From the NCBI RefSeq assembly GCF_028858725.1, contig NC_084774.1, positions 5,182,001 through 5,246,000 on the forward strand: a stretch of DNA of 64,000 bases, written 5' to 3'. The notes beneath the pieces are model-generated. The model saw nothing but the letters and a program-made list of their open reading frames with translations. It was not told the origin of the DNA and ran no database searches. The translations under genes and the position numbers were made by a program. Each line of letters opens with the position of its first letter. Position 1 is the stretch's first letter. The DNA is from Colius striatus. Taxonomy: Eukaryota; Chordata; Aves; Coliiformes; Coliidae. Positions 27,681 to 42,141 of the stretch are shown piece by piece.

Positions 27681-29495
27681 CTTCTCAGAATGAGGAATAT
27701 TCTTCTTTCATAGAGAAATATCCTTTTAAAGTACTTCCAAAATTCTTCTGATCTTACCTTGTTATTAGAATCCTTAGACTGTTACTATAGATCTCTAACA
27801 AAAAGGCACCGAGTTCTTGCAATTAGAACTCTCTTCGTCTACAGCTTTTCCTCTCAATTTTTCTACTTCCTTGCACTGTGAACGATGTCCTACATGGACC
27901 TTTGCAAAAATATAGGTTAAAAAAATAATCTGTTCTGTAACTTCAGAGATATCCTTCCTCAGAAAGGAGGAAAAGACAAGGACTGAAGCAATGTAACTGA
28001 CAGACATACATTCACAGAGCCTTATCTTTCATATTTCACTTTGAAAATCCAACACTGTTATATTTTCATGTTTCTAAAAAGAAAATACTTAGAAAGCATT
28101 TTCCAAATACTGTGGTCGGGCAGTTAGAAGCAGTTACTGTTAAACCATGCCCTAACAGTAAGCTGACCAGGTATCTGAAAGCATTTAGTACCTTCTTTAA
28201 TTGCAACTTTCATAAACACAATATTCTACAGCATGCAGCCCTAGTTACAGTTTATCTAAGATTGTACCTAACTGCAGAAATACAATCATTTGTCTGGTAT
28301 TTCAGAGATTACGTTTCTCAACAGTACTCAAACATTATCAGGAAGGACAACTTTGAGCACAAAAAAAGCATTCAAGAGAGGTCCAAGATAGTTACAAGAA
28401 AGAATTAGCAAGAGCAGCAATATTTTTTGTTCTGTCTGCCCTGTAACATCTCACTTAGCCCTACAGCTACATTTCTTCTTGAGCTGTCTCTGAGGCAAAG
28501 AATTTCCTACAAAGCAAGAATTCCAGTATCTCAATCAAACATTAATTAGCAACAGGCTGTTTTATATCTCACCATGAAAGCATGAAAAGGACACCTTCTA
28601 AAGAACTTTACCCAGAGTCTTTTCCTGACGGTTGCTCCGGGAGGGGGAAGGAAAGAATTTATCTGGAAGCCTCCACTTACCATAGTTTCTGACACAGCAG
28701 TGAGAAAAAAATGGTCACACAAATCCACAAGACATAACCTACTTATTCATGTTAATCAAATTTTAATTAGGGCAATTAAATAATCTTCATGTGATCACCT
28801 AGAGCAAAAATACTCTCCAAATTCTAAGTTATCTTTTTCCCTTTAAGCAATTTTCTTTCTCGTAATCTATTAACTGATGATTGCCAGGAAGAGGTATTTC
28901 ATATCATCTCCCTTTTACCAATCTTTTTGCAGTTTTAACAGTTTTCCTGAAGTTAGTAAAATAGTCAGGAAAAAACTACAAATTTAACATTTCCTTATTT
29001 AAACCAAAGATGTTTGAAGATTTAAAGTTCCTTCACATAAAGCACATGAACAAAACTTGGAAAGATACAAAATATACCATAAAATCAAAGATTTTGCCTA
29101 TTATGAAGTGTCCAGAAAATTATGGACAACAACAAAATACAAAGAACCATCACTGACTCTAAAGTTGTGGCACAAAGCCTTGTGAAAAAGCTTCACACGG
29201 GTGGAGAAAAGTTTGCTTGGTTTTACTCTCATATATTTCTGAACATACTCTAAACAACTGTCAAACTGCATTTGTATCTTATCTCTCAGAATCTTCCTAT
29301 TTATATTTTTATTCTCCCCTATGCAGTTTATTTAAAAGAAATCTAAAAATTATCCAAAAAATCACTTTAAAATGTGTTACTGAAAGAGCACATGAGGAAA
29401 AAACAAGGACACACTTTTGTGAGTTACTTTCTCATTTCCTCCCAAATGTTTTTTAAGTAGAACCACATAGGTTCCTCCACAGGTCTGTGTCTGCT

Positions 29496-30025
29496 TGTGG
29501 AAGATGTCAATGTCATTTTTGCAGAATGCAGCTGTGGGGCAAGATACAGCTGCCACTATATGGCTATATCCATGAAATATAGTTGTGTTTGAAGCTGTGT
29601 CTATGCAGCTGTGGGGCAAGATAACTATGGTGTCCAATAGCAGTGTCTGAGGGATGTAACTATTTTTATAAGATATTGACTGTTTATGTGAAATATAGCT
29701 GGTTTTGCAGGTGGGACAGTGAAGAGGATAAGAGGGGAGTAAACACTAAATCAGTCAATGTGTCTATGATTACTATATACAATTAAAATCTTATCTAATG
29801 AGTCCAAAGGAGGAGCTTTCAAGATCTAAGGAATGTGAGGCATGCTGGTAAGTCATACACCTTGGAGTACCCAATCGATGGGGAAACCAGGGAGCAACCT
29901 GGCAGACGGGCACAGGGAATAAAAAGCCAAACTCTGTCTCTATCAGGTGTGCCTAGCAAAAGCACTTATTAAAAGTGCTTCACTGAAGACTCTGACCTGA
30001 GTCTTGTGTGAGAAAATTTCTTACA
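29496..30025 (+). mobile_element. Solo LTR, copy 1 (530 bp)
   Basis: Starts TGTGGAAGATG and ends TTTCTTACA, so it has TG...CA termini. It has a TATA/poly(A)-like 'ggaataaaaagcc' near 29,917 and is closely related along its length to the LTR at 49,874. The U3-like part holds about two imperfect units of a 'gctgtggggcaagata' repeat. No internal viral coding is adjacent. A perfect target duplication is not evident. Confidence 0.8.
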
Positions 30026-30749
30026 CGCTGACTCAAGCTGATTCTTTTGCATTACTTCTGTTCTCTTTAATTCTGTGAACGCAGAAATAAGTATTTTCAT
30101 GCATGACTATGCTTAATCCCTTTATTTCAAGAATTGTGCCTTTCACTCTGTTTCGACAGTTTCAGGAGACTCTTTCAAAGAACATTTTCTTGTATAAAAC
30201 ATAAAAAGAAAAATCCTTCCTGCTCTCCACCATTGGGATAGATCTTTTTCCCTTCTGCACAAAACCTAGGCTAGCAAATTGTTTCTACAAAACTGGAAAG
30301 ACATGACCACAGCAACTAAATAATAAGGAACTTTTTTAGTCAGATTAAGATTGCATTTAAAGCAGCCATCTATCTAACTTGAATGATTAATACTGTCTGT
30401 AAAAAACAAAGCTCTGTCATAAAGAACAAAGTACGTGTTTTCAAACAAGGTAACAGATTGTGTTTCTCTGAGGCTTCAGCAATGATCTAGACCACAGAAC
30501 TACTTGTTTTACGTACAAGGAAGACCAGTAGCTGAGTACCATTACGTGTGTAAACTCAAATATTTCTTTTTACAAAGACAAATTTCAAGAAGTATTAAGC
30601 ATCTGTAGAGATGCTGGAAAACTTAAGCTTCTTTTTCTAATCATTCCATGTGCTAGGAAACATTATTTGTCAAAACTAAAATTTCTGAAGCCCTGTTTGA
30701 ACTCAGGGAAGCTCATACTGTGCCACATAAAACTGAAAAGGTCACTCAG

Positions 30750-32035
30750 CTCGAGTGACTCTCCACATTGCCAGATACTGAGAAAAGCAAACATCACTCC
30801 TTCAAAAAGCACAAGAAGGATGATCCAAAACCTACATGACTGTCAGTCTCATGTCAATCCCAGGGAAGGTCAGGGACCAAATTCTCATAGGAGTCATTCC
30901 TAAACACATAATGGATAAAAAGATTTGGATTACTCAACACAGATTTATGACAAAGAAATCGTATTTGACCAACATGATAGCTTTCTATCAGAAGATGACT
31001 TGGTAGTTGAGAAGACAGTGGTGGCAGATGATTGTCTCCTATAACATCCTCATAGAGAAAATGAAGAAGTATGGGCCAGAGGACTGTGGGGTGGACTGAA
31101 AACCTGTTTGAACCTTGAGGCATAAAAGGTTATGATTAATGGTCAACAGTCCAGTCAAAGACCAATCATCAGTGCTGTACCCCAGGGGTATGTGCTTGGC
31201 ATACTGGTTAACTTCTTCATTTATAACCTGGACAAGCTCACTCTCAGTGAATATGCTGATGAAACAAAAGTTCCACAAAGGGAAGTGCAAAGTTCTGCAC
31301 CCGGGAAGGAATAAATCCATGAACCAGTAAAGGCTGGAAGGGCAGCTGGACAGCAAATAACTTGGCATTAAGCACTGCTCCTGTTGAACATGAAGTAGCA
31401 ATGCTTCCCTGCAGCAGAAAAACCCAAAAGGTCGCTAATATCCTGGGCTGCATTAAAGAAAAGCATCACTAGGAAGATGAGGAAAAGGGTCTCTCCCCTC
31501 TACTTAACACAGTGAGACTATATCTGGTGTGCTAGTGTGTCTAGTTCTGGGCTTCCCAAATCAAGAAAGATACAAATGTATCGGAGTGACAGCACAAAAG
31601 CGCCAAAGAGGTGATAAAGTGAATGGAACACGAAGTATGTGGAGAGGCTAAAAAAGGCAGATTTGTTAAGCCTGGAAAAGAGAATGCTTGGGAGGATCTT
31701 AACAGTGTGTATGAATACCTGCAAGGGTACAAAGGGTTAAAAGAGATGAAGCCAGAATCTCCCTAGCAGGGCTCAGTGATGGGACAATAGGCAGCATGGA
31801 ACAAATTAAACTACAGGAAATTCCACTTAAAACCAGGAGATTCAGTTATTTACTTTACTGTAAGGTGGTTGAACAGCAAGAAGTTTGCCAAGAAATGTTA
31901 AGTCACTCATCAGAGATACTCCAAACCCATCTTAACATGTTACTGACCACTCTAACTGGCCTTGCTTTAAGTAGACAGGTTTGGATCAGATGATGTCCAA
32001 AAGTCCCTTCCAACCTCAACTATTCTGTGATTCTT
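30750..32035 (+). repeat. CR1 LINE, longer degraded copy with reverse transcriptase remnants
   Basis: About 1.3 kb of CR1 in plus orientation. It includes decayed reverse-transcriptase coding (for example the 'gtaccccaggggtatgtgct' region, equivalent to the VPQG motif, and the 'aatatgctgatgaaacaaaa' region, equivalent to FADDTK but mutated). It continues through 'tcctgggctgcatta' to a 3' tail ending ATTCTGTGATTCT. Internal deletions and multiple stops make it non-functional. Confidence 0.85.
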
Positions 32036-35000
32036 TGACTTTCCTACAACAAAGTCAATAATTCCTGTTGTACCTGTCCTGTTCTTTCTACTTCTCTCTT
32101 TAGGTCTCTCTCTGGTAGCAAAGTCCTCCTCTAAAAGGACATCTATCAAGTTCATTAGATTTGGTTTTCCAATCTCAGGTTCCCTTTCAGTGCCCAGTTA
32201 TTAATTACAGCTACAGAAGTCAGCAGGCCCCTTCTTCAGGTTCAGTGTCATCTTGAGTGTCCTCTGCTTCAACTTCTATAGCTTTCACAAGTCCTGTATT
32301 AAAAGTAAAAGCATAAGCTGCGCTGCTAAAAACTATTTCCATTTACCTTATTGCTGCTCTTTATAATAAGAACAAAGCAATATAGTTTGAGTCAACTTTC
32401 TAGACAAGTCCAAGACTGCACATACTTCAACTACTGACAATCAGGTAAAGTGAAACTGAAAAACATGCAAAAATCAAGGCCAAGTTCAACAGAAAGAATG
32501 CCATTGTGCACTTCATATGCACACTGCTTTCCCAGATTACGTTCATATTCTTTCGCCCTGATAAGAAACCTCATAAGACATTTATGTAACATTGTCCTGC
32601 AACCTGTGGCACCCCTTCATGACTTATATCAGAGATAGGAAAGTCCTTGAATATCATGGTTGATACTCTATTTACTCAAAATACGTTTCACTTTGCTATT
32701 GAGAGGTGTCCAACTATTCATACCTTTAAGAATTTCCTTTAATTCTTATGGTGATAACTTTCCAGAGTCAGTCTGGACAGTTACCTACACGTTACCTACC
32801 ATCTCTCCCCTAAGTACCTATAAAGGCTCTGTCACAATCTCTGCAGTACTTGGAATCAAATTAATTGCTCTACTTTACATTAAAAAATATCCCAGAAATT
32901 CAGATTTAAGTGTCACTTAAAGGATGTTGATCCTCTAACAGTTCCTGTGTTTCTCCTAGATATCAATTAATCCAAACCTCAGTGGGAAAGGCAGGCAAAG
33001 GACTTTCACTTACAATACTATAATCAAACAAAATAATGTTTCAAAAATCCCAATAATACATGCAGTTACTTGAGGCATAATATAGCTGCATATCAAGCCA
33101 ATAACTTCACAACAATCTGCTGTTGTACCACTTCAGCCTTATGGTTTTAACATATTCACTAACTTTCCCTTATTTCACAGTTCCAAGTGTATACATTTAG
33201 CTCCCTTATCTCATTATTACAGAAATATCCACATAGTATCACAGTTAAGATTATAGTTTTATGGTATTTTCCAATTAAAAAGGCAGAAATCGTTAACCTT
33301 CATAAGCAAATTTTAGAAAGTGCAACGTAACACAGGAAGAGAGATAAAAAGACTGATATTAGCAGATATGTTGAATTGCTTGAGCTTTAACTAATTTGAC
33401 TGGTTATTTTGTGTTTTGTCATCAGAAGAGAACTAATGATTTTGTATCACAGCTATTTTACAATGTATTTCAAGGGCATTACTTCTGAGGCGTCAATAAG
33501 ATTCTATTATAGATTCTGAAAGTAAAACAAAATGCAAGGCCACCATCTTCTGTTCCACCATCCACCTTTTCAAACAAGTCACTTTAGAAGCAGTTCTACA
33601 TTGTTATAAACAAAGCACAGCATCCACAGAGGATTTCATAATCTCCCTCCATTAGTTTTTCTTGTTTACAGCTCAATGCTTGCTTCAACCTATTTCCCCA
33701 TTCCATTCTCAGCATTACACTTCATTATCAATGGTTCATACACACCCTTATTCAAACGAACCTACATAAAGTTTTTAACTCTGGAGGAAATGAAAAAAAC
33801 CCCAGAACACATGGCCATTAAATTATATTATTACATGTATTCATTACTAAGAACAACAACTTCACCTACTATTACAGTTGTTTAAAATAATTATTTTGAG
33901 AGTAGCCTTTTGAAAACCTGTTGTTTACTACCAGTCTACAAGAATCAAAACCAGATCCCATTACCTGGTAGACTGAAATCTAGCAGAGACGTTTTTCAAA
34001 GCATAAAAAAGCTGGTATCTAGGTTAATCTAACCCCCATTCTTCAGTATGTTCTGTACAGAACCAAACAGCACACACCTTAAGAGTGCAACACTGATGAA
34101 GGTTCACACAATGAAGAGAGCCTCAATTACTCCTCCATTTCTTTGCTCCCAAGAACATAGATAAAAACAGCCATGGAGCTATTGACAGAAAGATACCAGC
34201 AAATGATACCACCTGACAAAAATTATCTTGCGGAACAGACTGTCACTATAAGTACCTGAGCAATAAAGCAACAAAACAGATCTGCATAGATGTGCAACTC
34301 AACCTGGCAAGGTTCATCAAAGAAATGATGAATCACTCTTTAGTACCAGTGACAACCGTAAATATGAAATCTGCTGATTATCTCAAATCTCTTGAAAAAC
34401 CAAGTTCTGTGTCACTTGCTGCTTGTACTTGCTTCAGCAAATTAGATGGTGTAAGATACAGTTCTTCTTGATTAACATTGACTCAGCTGTAAGAACAAGA
34501 ACTGCTGTAGCCAGTGCACTGATTCTTAGTTAACTAGTTACCAAGGTATGAATATACACACGTTGCCTCATAAGGAAAATAAACTGCTTCTCTCAATATT
34601 CTTAAGCATTACAAAGATGCTAGTGCTGGAAATCTAGTATCTGCAACAAAATGAAGTAAAATCTCTGTGTGCTCAATTCAACACCATCTGGAAAAAATGA
34701 TGGTCGCGTCTTTCCACCTAAATGATGCCTTACTAGAGAAAAACCACAAATGCAAGAAATGTAATGGAAATGAGATTTTTGGGGAGGTGGAACTCATTAT
34801 TTAAGCAAACACTTAGGTATCTGAAGATTGGGTCACTGTCTTTTTTTTTTAAAACTGCAGACTGCTGCAAGCAAAATCTGGAGTTCCAGAGGAGTAATCT
34901 TCATGGTTTCTAACTGCAAGAGAAGTCTATCATCCCCTTCCTAAGAACCTTTTGTAAGTGACCAGATAGCAACTTCAAAGCATAGCCAATGGTAAACATA

Positions 35001-38000
35001 ATCCTCCCAACCCCGCAAAATACAACTGCTTGTTATACTCCAGCTCATGCCTCTATGAAAAATAAAACAAACTATAGGAAAAAGTTGGCTTAGAACTGCA
35101 CTACTATTTCAATATTCTCTGCACTTCCATTTAACTTGGTTTTCATGGGGTTTGCCCTTTATCATAAGATGAAATACACTTATCTTCTGAAATCCTAGGC
35201 TATGGAAGGCCTTTAATTGTAATAAATGAAATCCTTGAATGAAAGTTTCAGTCACTACAGCTTAAGATCTGTACGAAGAACTAACAATTATTTGCTAACA
35301 ACAAACATCAATTACATCCTTCAATTGCAAGGGAATTACTATACTGTAGGGATATGACTTAAAACCCATAGGTCTGTGAAGAAGCTTAGAACTGTTTCTT
35401 AAACTAAACCTTGAGAGTGAGCCAGAGGTAACTGTATAAGAACGATAGCAATACAGTTACTGCAGTTATCAGGGAAAAACAGCTGGGAGTTCTACTCTGG
35501 CAGCTTGACACTGCTGAAAGCGTGGTCCCACCTTCCCTCTTACACTCCTCCCAGTCACACAGTCCTTCCCTACCTTTGTGACAATTCTAGCACTAAGGTG
35601 ACATTCACTGACTTGTTTAAATACAATAGATCATTTTTAAAAACCCTAGAGCCCCTGACAGCTGACTTTCTTAGTTAGCAAAGTATTCTTCCAGACACAA
35701 ACTCTCAGTCTAAGTCACTCAGGAGTTCTGACAATTGTTGTTCTAAATTGTGTCAGATATTTTTTCATTTAGTTTGCAATGCATAAGAACCTTACCACTT
35801 TGATTATAAGTCATGAACACAGAAAATCAAAATATGGAGTTTACTACCTTAAAAATAGGAGGTGAGATTCCAAAAAAACCAAAGAAATCCCAGCTGTGGC
35901 ACAGGCTTTCTCTCATAATAGATCCTACCCCTATCATTACTGTCTAGAAAGTCTCTCCCTTCTCACTCCCACGTCACCCACTCTTTAGTCTGAATTTCAT
36001 TTCCTCGCTATCTTCTACACTCCAACATACAGTTCATTGGGAAGTTCAGAGCTCTGAAGTGAACACACATTAGTTTGAAACCATTTTCACCCCAATATAA
36101 CCGTAAGCACTATTTTGTTCAGACATTCACATCGCAGATGAAAGCAAAGCTTTTCTTAAATGTATTTTGCTTTAATAACTCAAATTGTCACTAATCCCAT
36201 AAAAACCTTGTGGTTGTGAAAGCCTGGTCAGGAGTGGAAGGGAAAAGAATCATGACATGCCACATCATTTAAAATCTTCAAACCATTGAGACTAACTAAA
36301 TAAACTACCAATGTCAACAGGTTTCCACAAGGAGCAAATCCACTTGCCCAAATTAGATTTCAGAACAGGGATTAATTACACTGATTCAAAGTGTGCACAA
36401 AAAGAAGAACAATAAGAACACCACTGCCTTGTGATTACCTATTCATTGACCTGAACTAGATTTGGTTCAGGCAAATATTTAACAAAGGTAGGACTGCTCT
36501 GGAAACTGATCATTCTCATATACAGCACTTTGTGTTTGCAAAAGACAAAAAAAAAAAAAAGAGATATTCTAATGTCTTACTGGTAAACTCAAGAAACACA
36601 AAATGGAGTATGTCAATTATCTGCAGAATTACTGCACATTGATCACAAGTCTTCCTCTGTGTCTCCAGGTGATGAACATCTCTAAATGAAATTAGAAGCT
36701 GTACATAGGGCCAGTTTTTACTAAATAACACAATGTAAAAAAAGCCCTGAACACACAGGTGACAGCTATTTGGTTTGCAGAGCTATAGAAACTTAATTGA
36801 TCTTAAGTTAAACCTGCAGGATTTCCATTCTCTTTCCTGATATCATTATACACATTATTCCCTTCCAACAGCCTGAATAGAAAGATACTTAGAAGAAGGC
36901 ATCTTCTACAACAACACATGCACTGGACGAATCACACACATTTAAGATCAGAAGCAGCCTTGCCATCCTTAGACAAAAACCAAGCCAGTGTCACATTGTT
37001 ATTTTTTATCTTCCAAGCTCCTGTATTTTCGCTTTTCTCATTTTATTTATAGAGTGCAGTGCTCTTCATATGCAGAATCACTACAGAAGACCTTAACTGA
37101 GTAGAAGGGAAAGGGTGTTCCACTTCAGGTAAAATCTAGTGAAAATACATAGCTCATAACTTTCATAGATACTAGCAAGCCTAGTTAATAATTAGACTAC
37201 ATTGTCTAATCATCATCTGTGTGTCATTAGACATTCTCGCCTCATTAACATTTTTATATATTTATCAGTACCATTTTCATCTAGTCTCTGAAATTATATA
37301 TTTACAGCAGTAGGAAATACAAACACACATACATGTACAAGCCCTATGAGGGGAAAATCTGTGATCCAAAGGTCAATTAATTCAGGGTCTGATCAGCTAA
37401 AGTAAAAAAAAAAACAAAACAAAACAACTTTAAATTTAGAGAAATCCTTCTAAAGACAAACTCACTCCATCTACCTGCTCTGCATGCAAGTCAAGAGAAG
37501 AGCAGCCCATGGCACTAGCAGAGCAAATATTAAGGTGCCAGAAAAGTACTAATGCAGTATTAGGAGTCTTAATCCCATGTTTATGAAACTAGCCATCAAG
37601 ACATCAGAATTTGGATATCTGAGCACTCCAACTGTCAAGCAAGAGTAATGATTATTAATACATAATTAAAAGAGAGAGCACTGGTGATAGCAGCAGGCAC
37701 TAGGGATGGATACTGACCAAAAGAATGTTAAAAATTAACACAGCTCACTCTTCTATGTCTCCGTACATACTCTCCAACTTGCTCAGCATCTTGTCTTCAT
37801 TAGCTTTTGTCACTGTGCTGGATGAAGTAAAACTAAAAAGGGCAATAATGACTTGCATAAGCCCAAGTTCCAGCAGAATCACGTGAAACTGAGAGAATCA
37901 AAGAGATCCTTTTATTTTTAAGTGAATGTATATGCTCCCGGTCACAAATGTTATAATTTTGATTGATATTTCACTGCAAATGGTTATCTATTTGACGAAT

Positions 38001-40260
38001 TAATGAATAAATCAGAACCAGATTATACCCTTGTCTTTACTATGTCTTTTTCTATTTAAGACCACTTTAAAACCTCACTGATCTTTCTTTTCCTTAGTAC
38101 TGAGCTTTAAAAAGATTAGACGGGATATAGTGAGTACTAAGTGAGGAAAATATGTCTAAAGGCTAGCCTTGCCAAAAAGCTAGACCTACAAAGAACAGAA
38201 AGCAGAGGAGAAAGATTTTATAGAGGCTGATACTGACAGGCTTCTCTTGAAGGTTTCACCTTCCATATCATGTCCTACTCAATCCAAAACCCAAGATCTG
38301 CACATTTTGGGTAAAACAGAAGTCACTTAACTTTGACTTTTTTATTAGAAACAGGGTTCCACACTGTAAAATGATCCACTTGCAGCCAACAGTCCTTTCT
38401 TCCTCAACAACAATATCACTTGTTGTCTAATCTCTGAACTTCAAAATCAAGGATCTAAATGCAAATGTGTAAGTTGCTCTACTCTGTTCATGACTGAAAC
38501 TATGGGCATCTCCTACCAACACAGTTTAGAATAGCTCAGGCAGGTGGGTGGAAGGCAGGCATTATCAGTTTCTAAATGAGAGGAGTGTAATAAAACTTTT
38601 TAAAACGAGAACAGCATATTCACATACTGCCAAGTTTTAGAAAACGATTTGAATAACCAGCGTAACGAGATCTAGTATCATGTTTCCTCAGAGGAGAAAA
38701 CAAAATCTGCCCTTGATGTTTTACCAGGAAGTTTGTTCTATGCCCCAGTATAGTAGAAGTAGAAATTCCAGGCATAGCTTAAGGGCTGGTCATATGAAAC
38801 AGGGCCTCGGTTTCTTTAAAATGCTCTTTCTTAGTTTACTCCAATTCTTTCTATTAAGTGTAATTCACAAGTCTTATGAAGAAAAAGATCCTTCAACTGC
38901 AAGGACATTCAAGTCCTTACTGTATTCTTCAAATGAGAAAGAAATAGGGAAAAAACACTTTTCCCTTTCCAAAACGTGACCACAGAATTAGTACAGGTAA
39001 CAATCAAACCAAGTTCACAAAGGGTTGCCTAAAACCTTTAAAAAGACTCAATTTATGAGACAGTAAAAAGCAAACATCTAAACAAACCAGAATACTCCCA
39101 AGCTAGACTAGAATCATGACTTGTCTACTTCCTCTTCTGAGGCAAGCACATGCTTCCAAGTGCTTCTATAGTTGGACAAAGTACAGTTACAATAATCAAC
39201 TGAGGTAATATTCTCCTCTAGGTTATGCATACGTATCTGCTCTCCTTGGGTGTAAGGGCACAAAGGAAGCAACTACCTTCAATTAGACATAAGGACAGCA
39301 GACTGATAAAAATTAGAAGATCACATGAACATAACTGAATAGTGAAACACAAGGGCTTAAAAATAAACAGCATCAGTGATAGCACTCCCAGAGGGGCCAC
39401 CCTTACCATTTGCAAAGGGTTTTCCTTCTGCTCCAACCCTACACCCTTTACTTTGCTTTTAAGCAGAAATCAAAATGGTTTTGCTATAACATGAAAAGCA
39501 CTTCACTACAGTTGAATCTGTTTACAACTTGGTTTAAACAGCTTAAATTTTAAAAATACTTCTGTTTATATGTTATCATGGACTGACACTAACTGATAAC
39601 ACTGTTGAGACCTGAATTATGTAGTGCATATGCTGTAAAACAGAAGATTCATTTATTTTGTAAATCTCTCACTAAAGGTATTTTTCAAGCAGTTCTAAGG
39701 CAAAGCTTTCTCTGAAAGAATTAACTTAAATTTTACAAAAGAAACATCATGTTGCTTTACTACCTGTCTCTCTCATCCTGCCCTTAACTTTCCCAAACCA
39801 TTCTGAAACTTAGAAACAAAAAAAACCAAGACAACTTCATATTTCAGGTCTGTTTCACCAACAAAGAAACAGAACTTTATGAAAGGAGAGAAAATTGATG
39901 GAAAAAAAATAAGGTGATCTAGCTTAACTAATAAATTTATCTATATAATCTTCTCTCAATCTCTCTTAAGACCCAAAATAACTGTTTAATCTGTAAGAAG
40001 CTTTCAAAGTTATCAGTCAGAAGTCTCAGTTATTTTCCATCGCAACATCATCTCTCACATGTACTGTATCAGTTCTCTGTTTTAAAGACAAGAAAATTCA
40101 CTTTGGATTAGAATGCTGCGTATCATTTCAATGATCACCTGGAGGTGAACGCATGTAGTATAGTGATTAAAACTGTCAGCCCAACCACAAGTAGGAATGC
40201 ACACTAAATCTAGTTCAGATTTAAATGGCCGTCACAAAGAACAATGTAACAGCAATTCAA

Positions 40261-40758
40261 TTAGAACTGCTTTGGTCTTTTACTGGAAGAAGCAGAAAAG
40301 AATTTAAATTTGTTTTTCAAACAAGATTTTTTTTTTAAAGCATGCTCAGAACCTGAGGCAGCTTGCAGTTCATGTTTCATTCCTAAACACCTCTGCCTTT
40401 TTTTCAGGTAAATACAAGCAATATCTAGATCTACTGTCATTCTCTTAACACGGACTGTCTTCTTACAAGCACCAGTTTGGATTTCTCTCAATTTCTCTTT
40501 GAGAAGGATGAGTGTCAGGGTAGTAGACACCAAAGAAAACCAGAAACTCACTAAAATAACCAATAATATACTGTAAGGAAAATGGTCTAAAATACTCCAG
40601 CATCTGATTTCTTTATAAAGGCAAGTTTTGCTGGGGATACCTTCTGAAGCTTCAAGGGTAAAGGATACATCACAAATGACAATGAATATCCCAATTGCTA
40701 CACCTATCTTTCTCTGCACCACACGCAGATCTGAAGTTCGTTTGTCAATTTCACATTA
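40261..40758 (-). other. Open frame with two hydrophobic stretches, no ATG (probably non-coding)
   Basis: A stop-free minus-strand stretch in ITCH intron 1, about 1.1 kb from the promoter island. It encodes a hydrophobic N-terminal run (VAIGIFIVICDV), a second about 25-residue hydrophobic run (YSILLVILVSFWFSLV...) and a Lys-rich tail. The apparent start is GTG; no ATG precedes the hydrophobic part before the upstream stop at about 40,757. Frames of this length are expected by chance in AT-rich DNA. I do not recognise any family. Confidence 0.15.
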
Positions 40759-41858
40759 AAAAAACATAGCTACTAAAACAACCTGAATTCTTTGATATTG
40801 GAGCAAATTACATAAAAGAATCCTCAAACACTTCTGCTTTCATCTGCATACTATTGCCTCACAAAGTCAATACATCCTACTCGGAAGCAGGAGAGTTAAC
40901 AGCTAGAACTTGTCCATGTTACCAAAATAAAGCGGTGGCACCAGTGTTGCCATTCTGCCGTGTTTACAACAGGGAACACAGTTCAGTATATAAACCTTCT
41001 GCTACAGTCATGCATTATCGCTGGGAAACATTACTTCAAGGCATGGCTGTACCCTGACAAGACAAAGGGAGTGAACCCTCGTCAAGCGCTGCAGTAGCAG
41101 TGGCCTCATCGGGAATCGGACCCCCAGACAGAGGGGACACGCTCCTTAGAGTGGACTAAACACAAAGACTGGAAAGAGGACTATGCTACGGAACGGCTGC
41201 CAGAAGGAAAAGCCTCTGACGGGAGGGAGTCCCCAAGGCCCTACGAGGACGAAGGTCTAGAAGCTGATCTCAGCGATAAGGAAACCAAAGAGGCTGGCAG
41301 GGTCCGACTGGAGAGGATAAGGAATACCGCCGGGGACAAACAGAGCAAGTAAAGATTAGTGAAACGGGCACTCCTGCCCGAGGTCCGAGCAGGTGCCCTA
41401 CCAGCTGGAGCGCGGAAGCGGCTCTGTAGCGCCGGCCGGCAGCACCGGAGAAGGGGCGGCGGGGCCGGGCAGCCCTCGCAGGGGAGCGCCGGGGTCCCGG
41501 GACGGTAGCCTCATACCCCAGGGAAGGAACGGTGCTACCGTCCCAGCCTGGCCCCCAAGCCCAAGAGCTGGCCCCCGCCAGGGCCCGGGGCGGCAGCGCG
41601 GCGGGGAGAGCCTTCCTCAGCGAGGCTCTCACAGGGGCTGGAAGCCCCTCGGGCAGGCAGGCCTGCACCCGCCTGGGTCCTCCGCGCCCCTCTGCCTCCT
41701 CCCCGCGCCACGGCCACCCGGAGTCAAGGGGAGCGGCGGGGCCGCCGCGCCGTGCCGCGCCCCGCCGTCTCGCAGCGTCCCGTCCCATCCCACCGCTACC
41801 GCCGCCTCCGCATCCTCCTTTCCGCCTTGCCCGAAGCGCGGGCTCCCGTCCCCCTCAC

Positions 41859-41935
41859 CGGGCACAGCGGCGCAGCAGCTCCTCCGTCCCTCGACCAAGA
41901 TGGCAGCCGCTGCGAGCCCAACCTGAGGCAGCGAC
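41859..41935 (-). other. ITCH: ITCH exon 1, 5'UTR (predicted)
   Basis: On the minus strand a strong donor (CCCG followed by GTGAGG) ends a GC-rich stretch at 41859. It lies at the head of the gene inside a CpG island. A YY1-type element (GCTGCCATCTTGG on this strand) sits at about 41,896-41,908, as is common just downstream of housekeeping start sites. No coding frame recognisable as ITCH is present, so the exon is taken as untranslated and spliced to the acceptor at 17968. The transcription start is a guess and may lie anywhere from about 41,910 to 42,000. Confidence 0.6.
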
Positions 41936-41998
41936 TTTACAAAGTCGGGCGGGACCTGCGCACGCGCCGAGTCTCCCGGCGGTGGCGGGCGTGCGCTG

Positions 41999-42024
41999 AC
42001 TACAAGTCCCGGCGTACTCTGGGC
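41999..42024 (+). promoter_or_regulatory. ZNF143/Staf-like site, copy 1
   Basis: ACTACAAGTCCCGGCGTACTC resembles the known SBS consensus ACTACAATTCCCAGCATGC. It lies closest to the predicted ITCH start site. Binding is inferred from motif similarity only. Confidence 0.6.
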
Positions 42025-42141
42025 TCGGCGGGGCGGCGCTTCCGTGGCGGGGCGGCGCTTCCGTGGCGGGGCGGCGCTTCCGTGGCGGGGCGGCGCTTCC
42101 GTGGCGGGGCGGCGCTTCCGTGGCGGGGCGGCCGCGGGCTG

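Larger units (their letters stand above)
17968..41858 (-). other. ITCH: ITCH intron 1 (about 24 kb), content
   Basis: This long first intron separates the untranslated exon from the start-codon exon. It holds CR1 fragments (18,072; 20,381; 27,484; 30,750), an ERVL-type LTR (about 26.2-27.3 kb), a second LTR (29.5-30.0 kb) and a G-rich run at 25.19 kb. From 32.1 to 41.0 kb no repeat or gene is recognised apart from one weak open frame near 40.3-40.7 kb. Additional alternative untranslated exons cannot be excluded without transcript data. Confidence 0.65.

Noticed and set aside
29496-30025. Full-length endogenous retrovirus between the two LTRs
   Set aside because: The 20-kb interval holds the ITCH promoter and unique DNA with no gag, pol or env; the LTRs are separate solo insertions.
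30854-31453. Overlapping minus-strand frames up to 120 codons
   Set aside because: They are the reverse strand of a degraded CR1 element; the true CR1 coding strand is plus and is broken.
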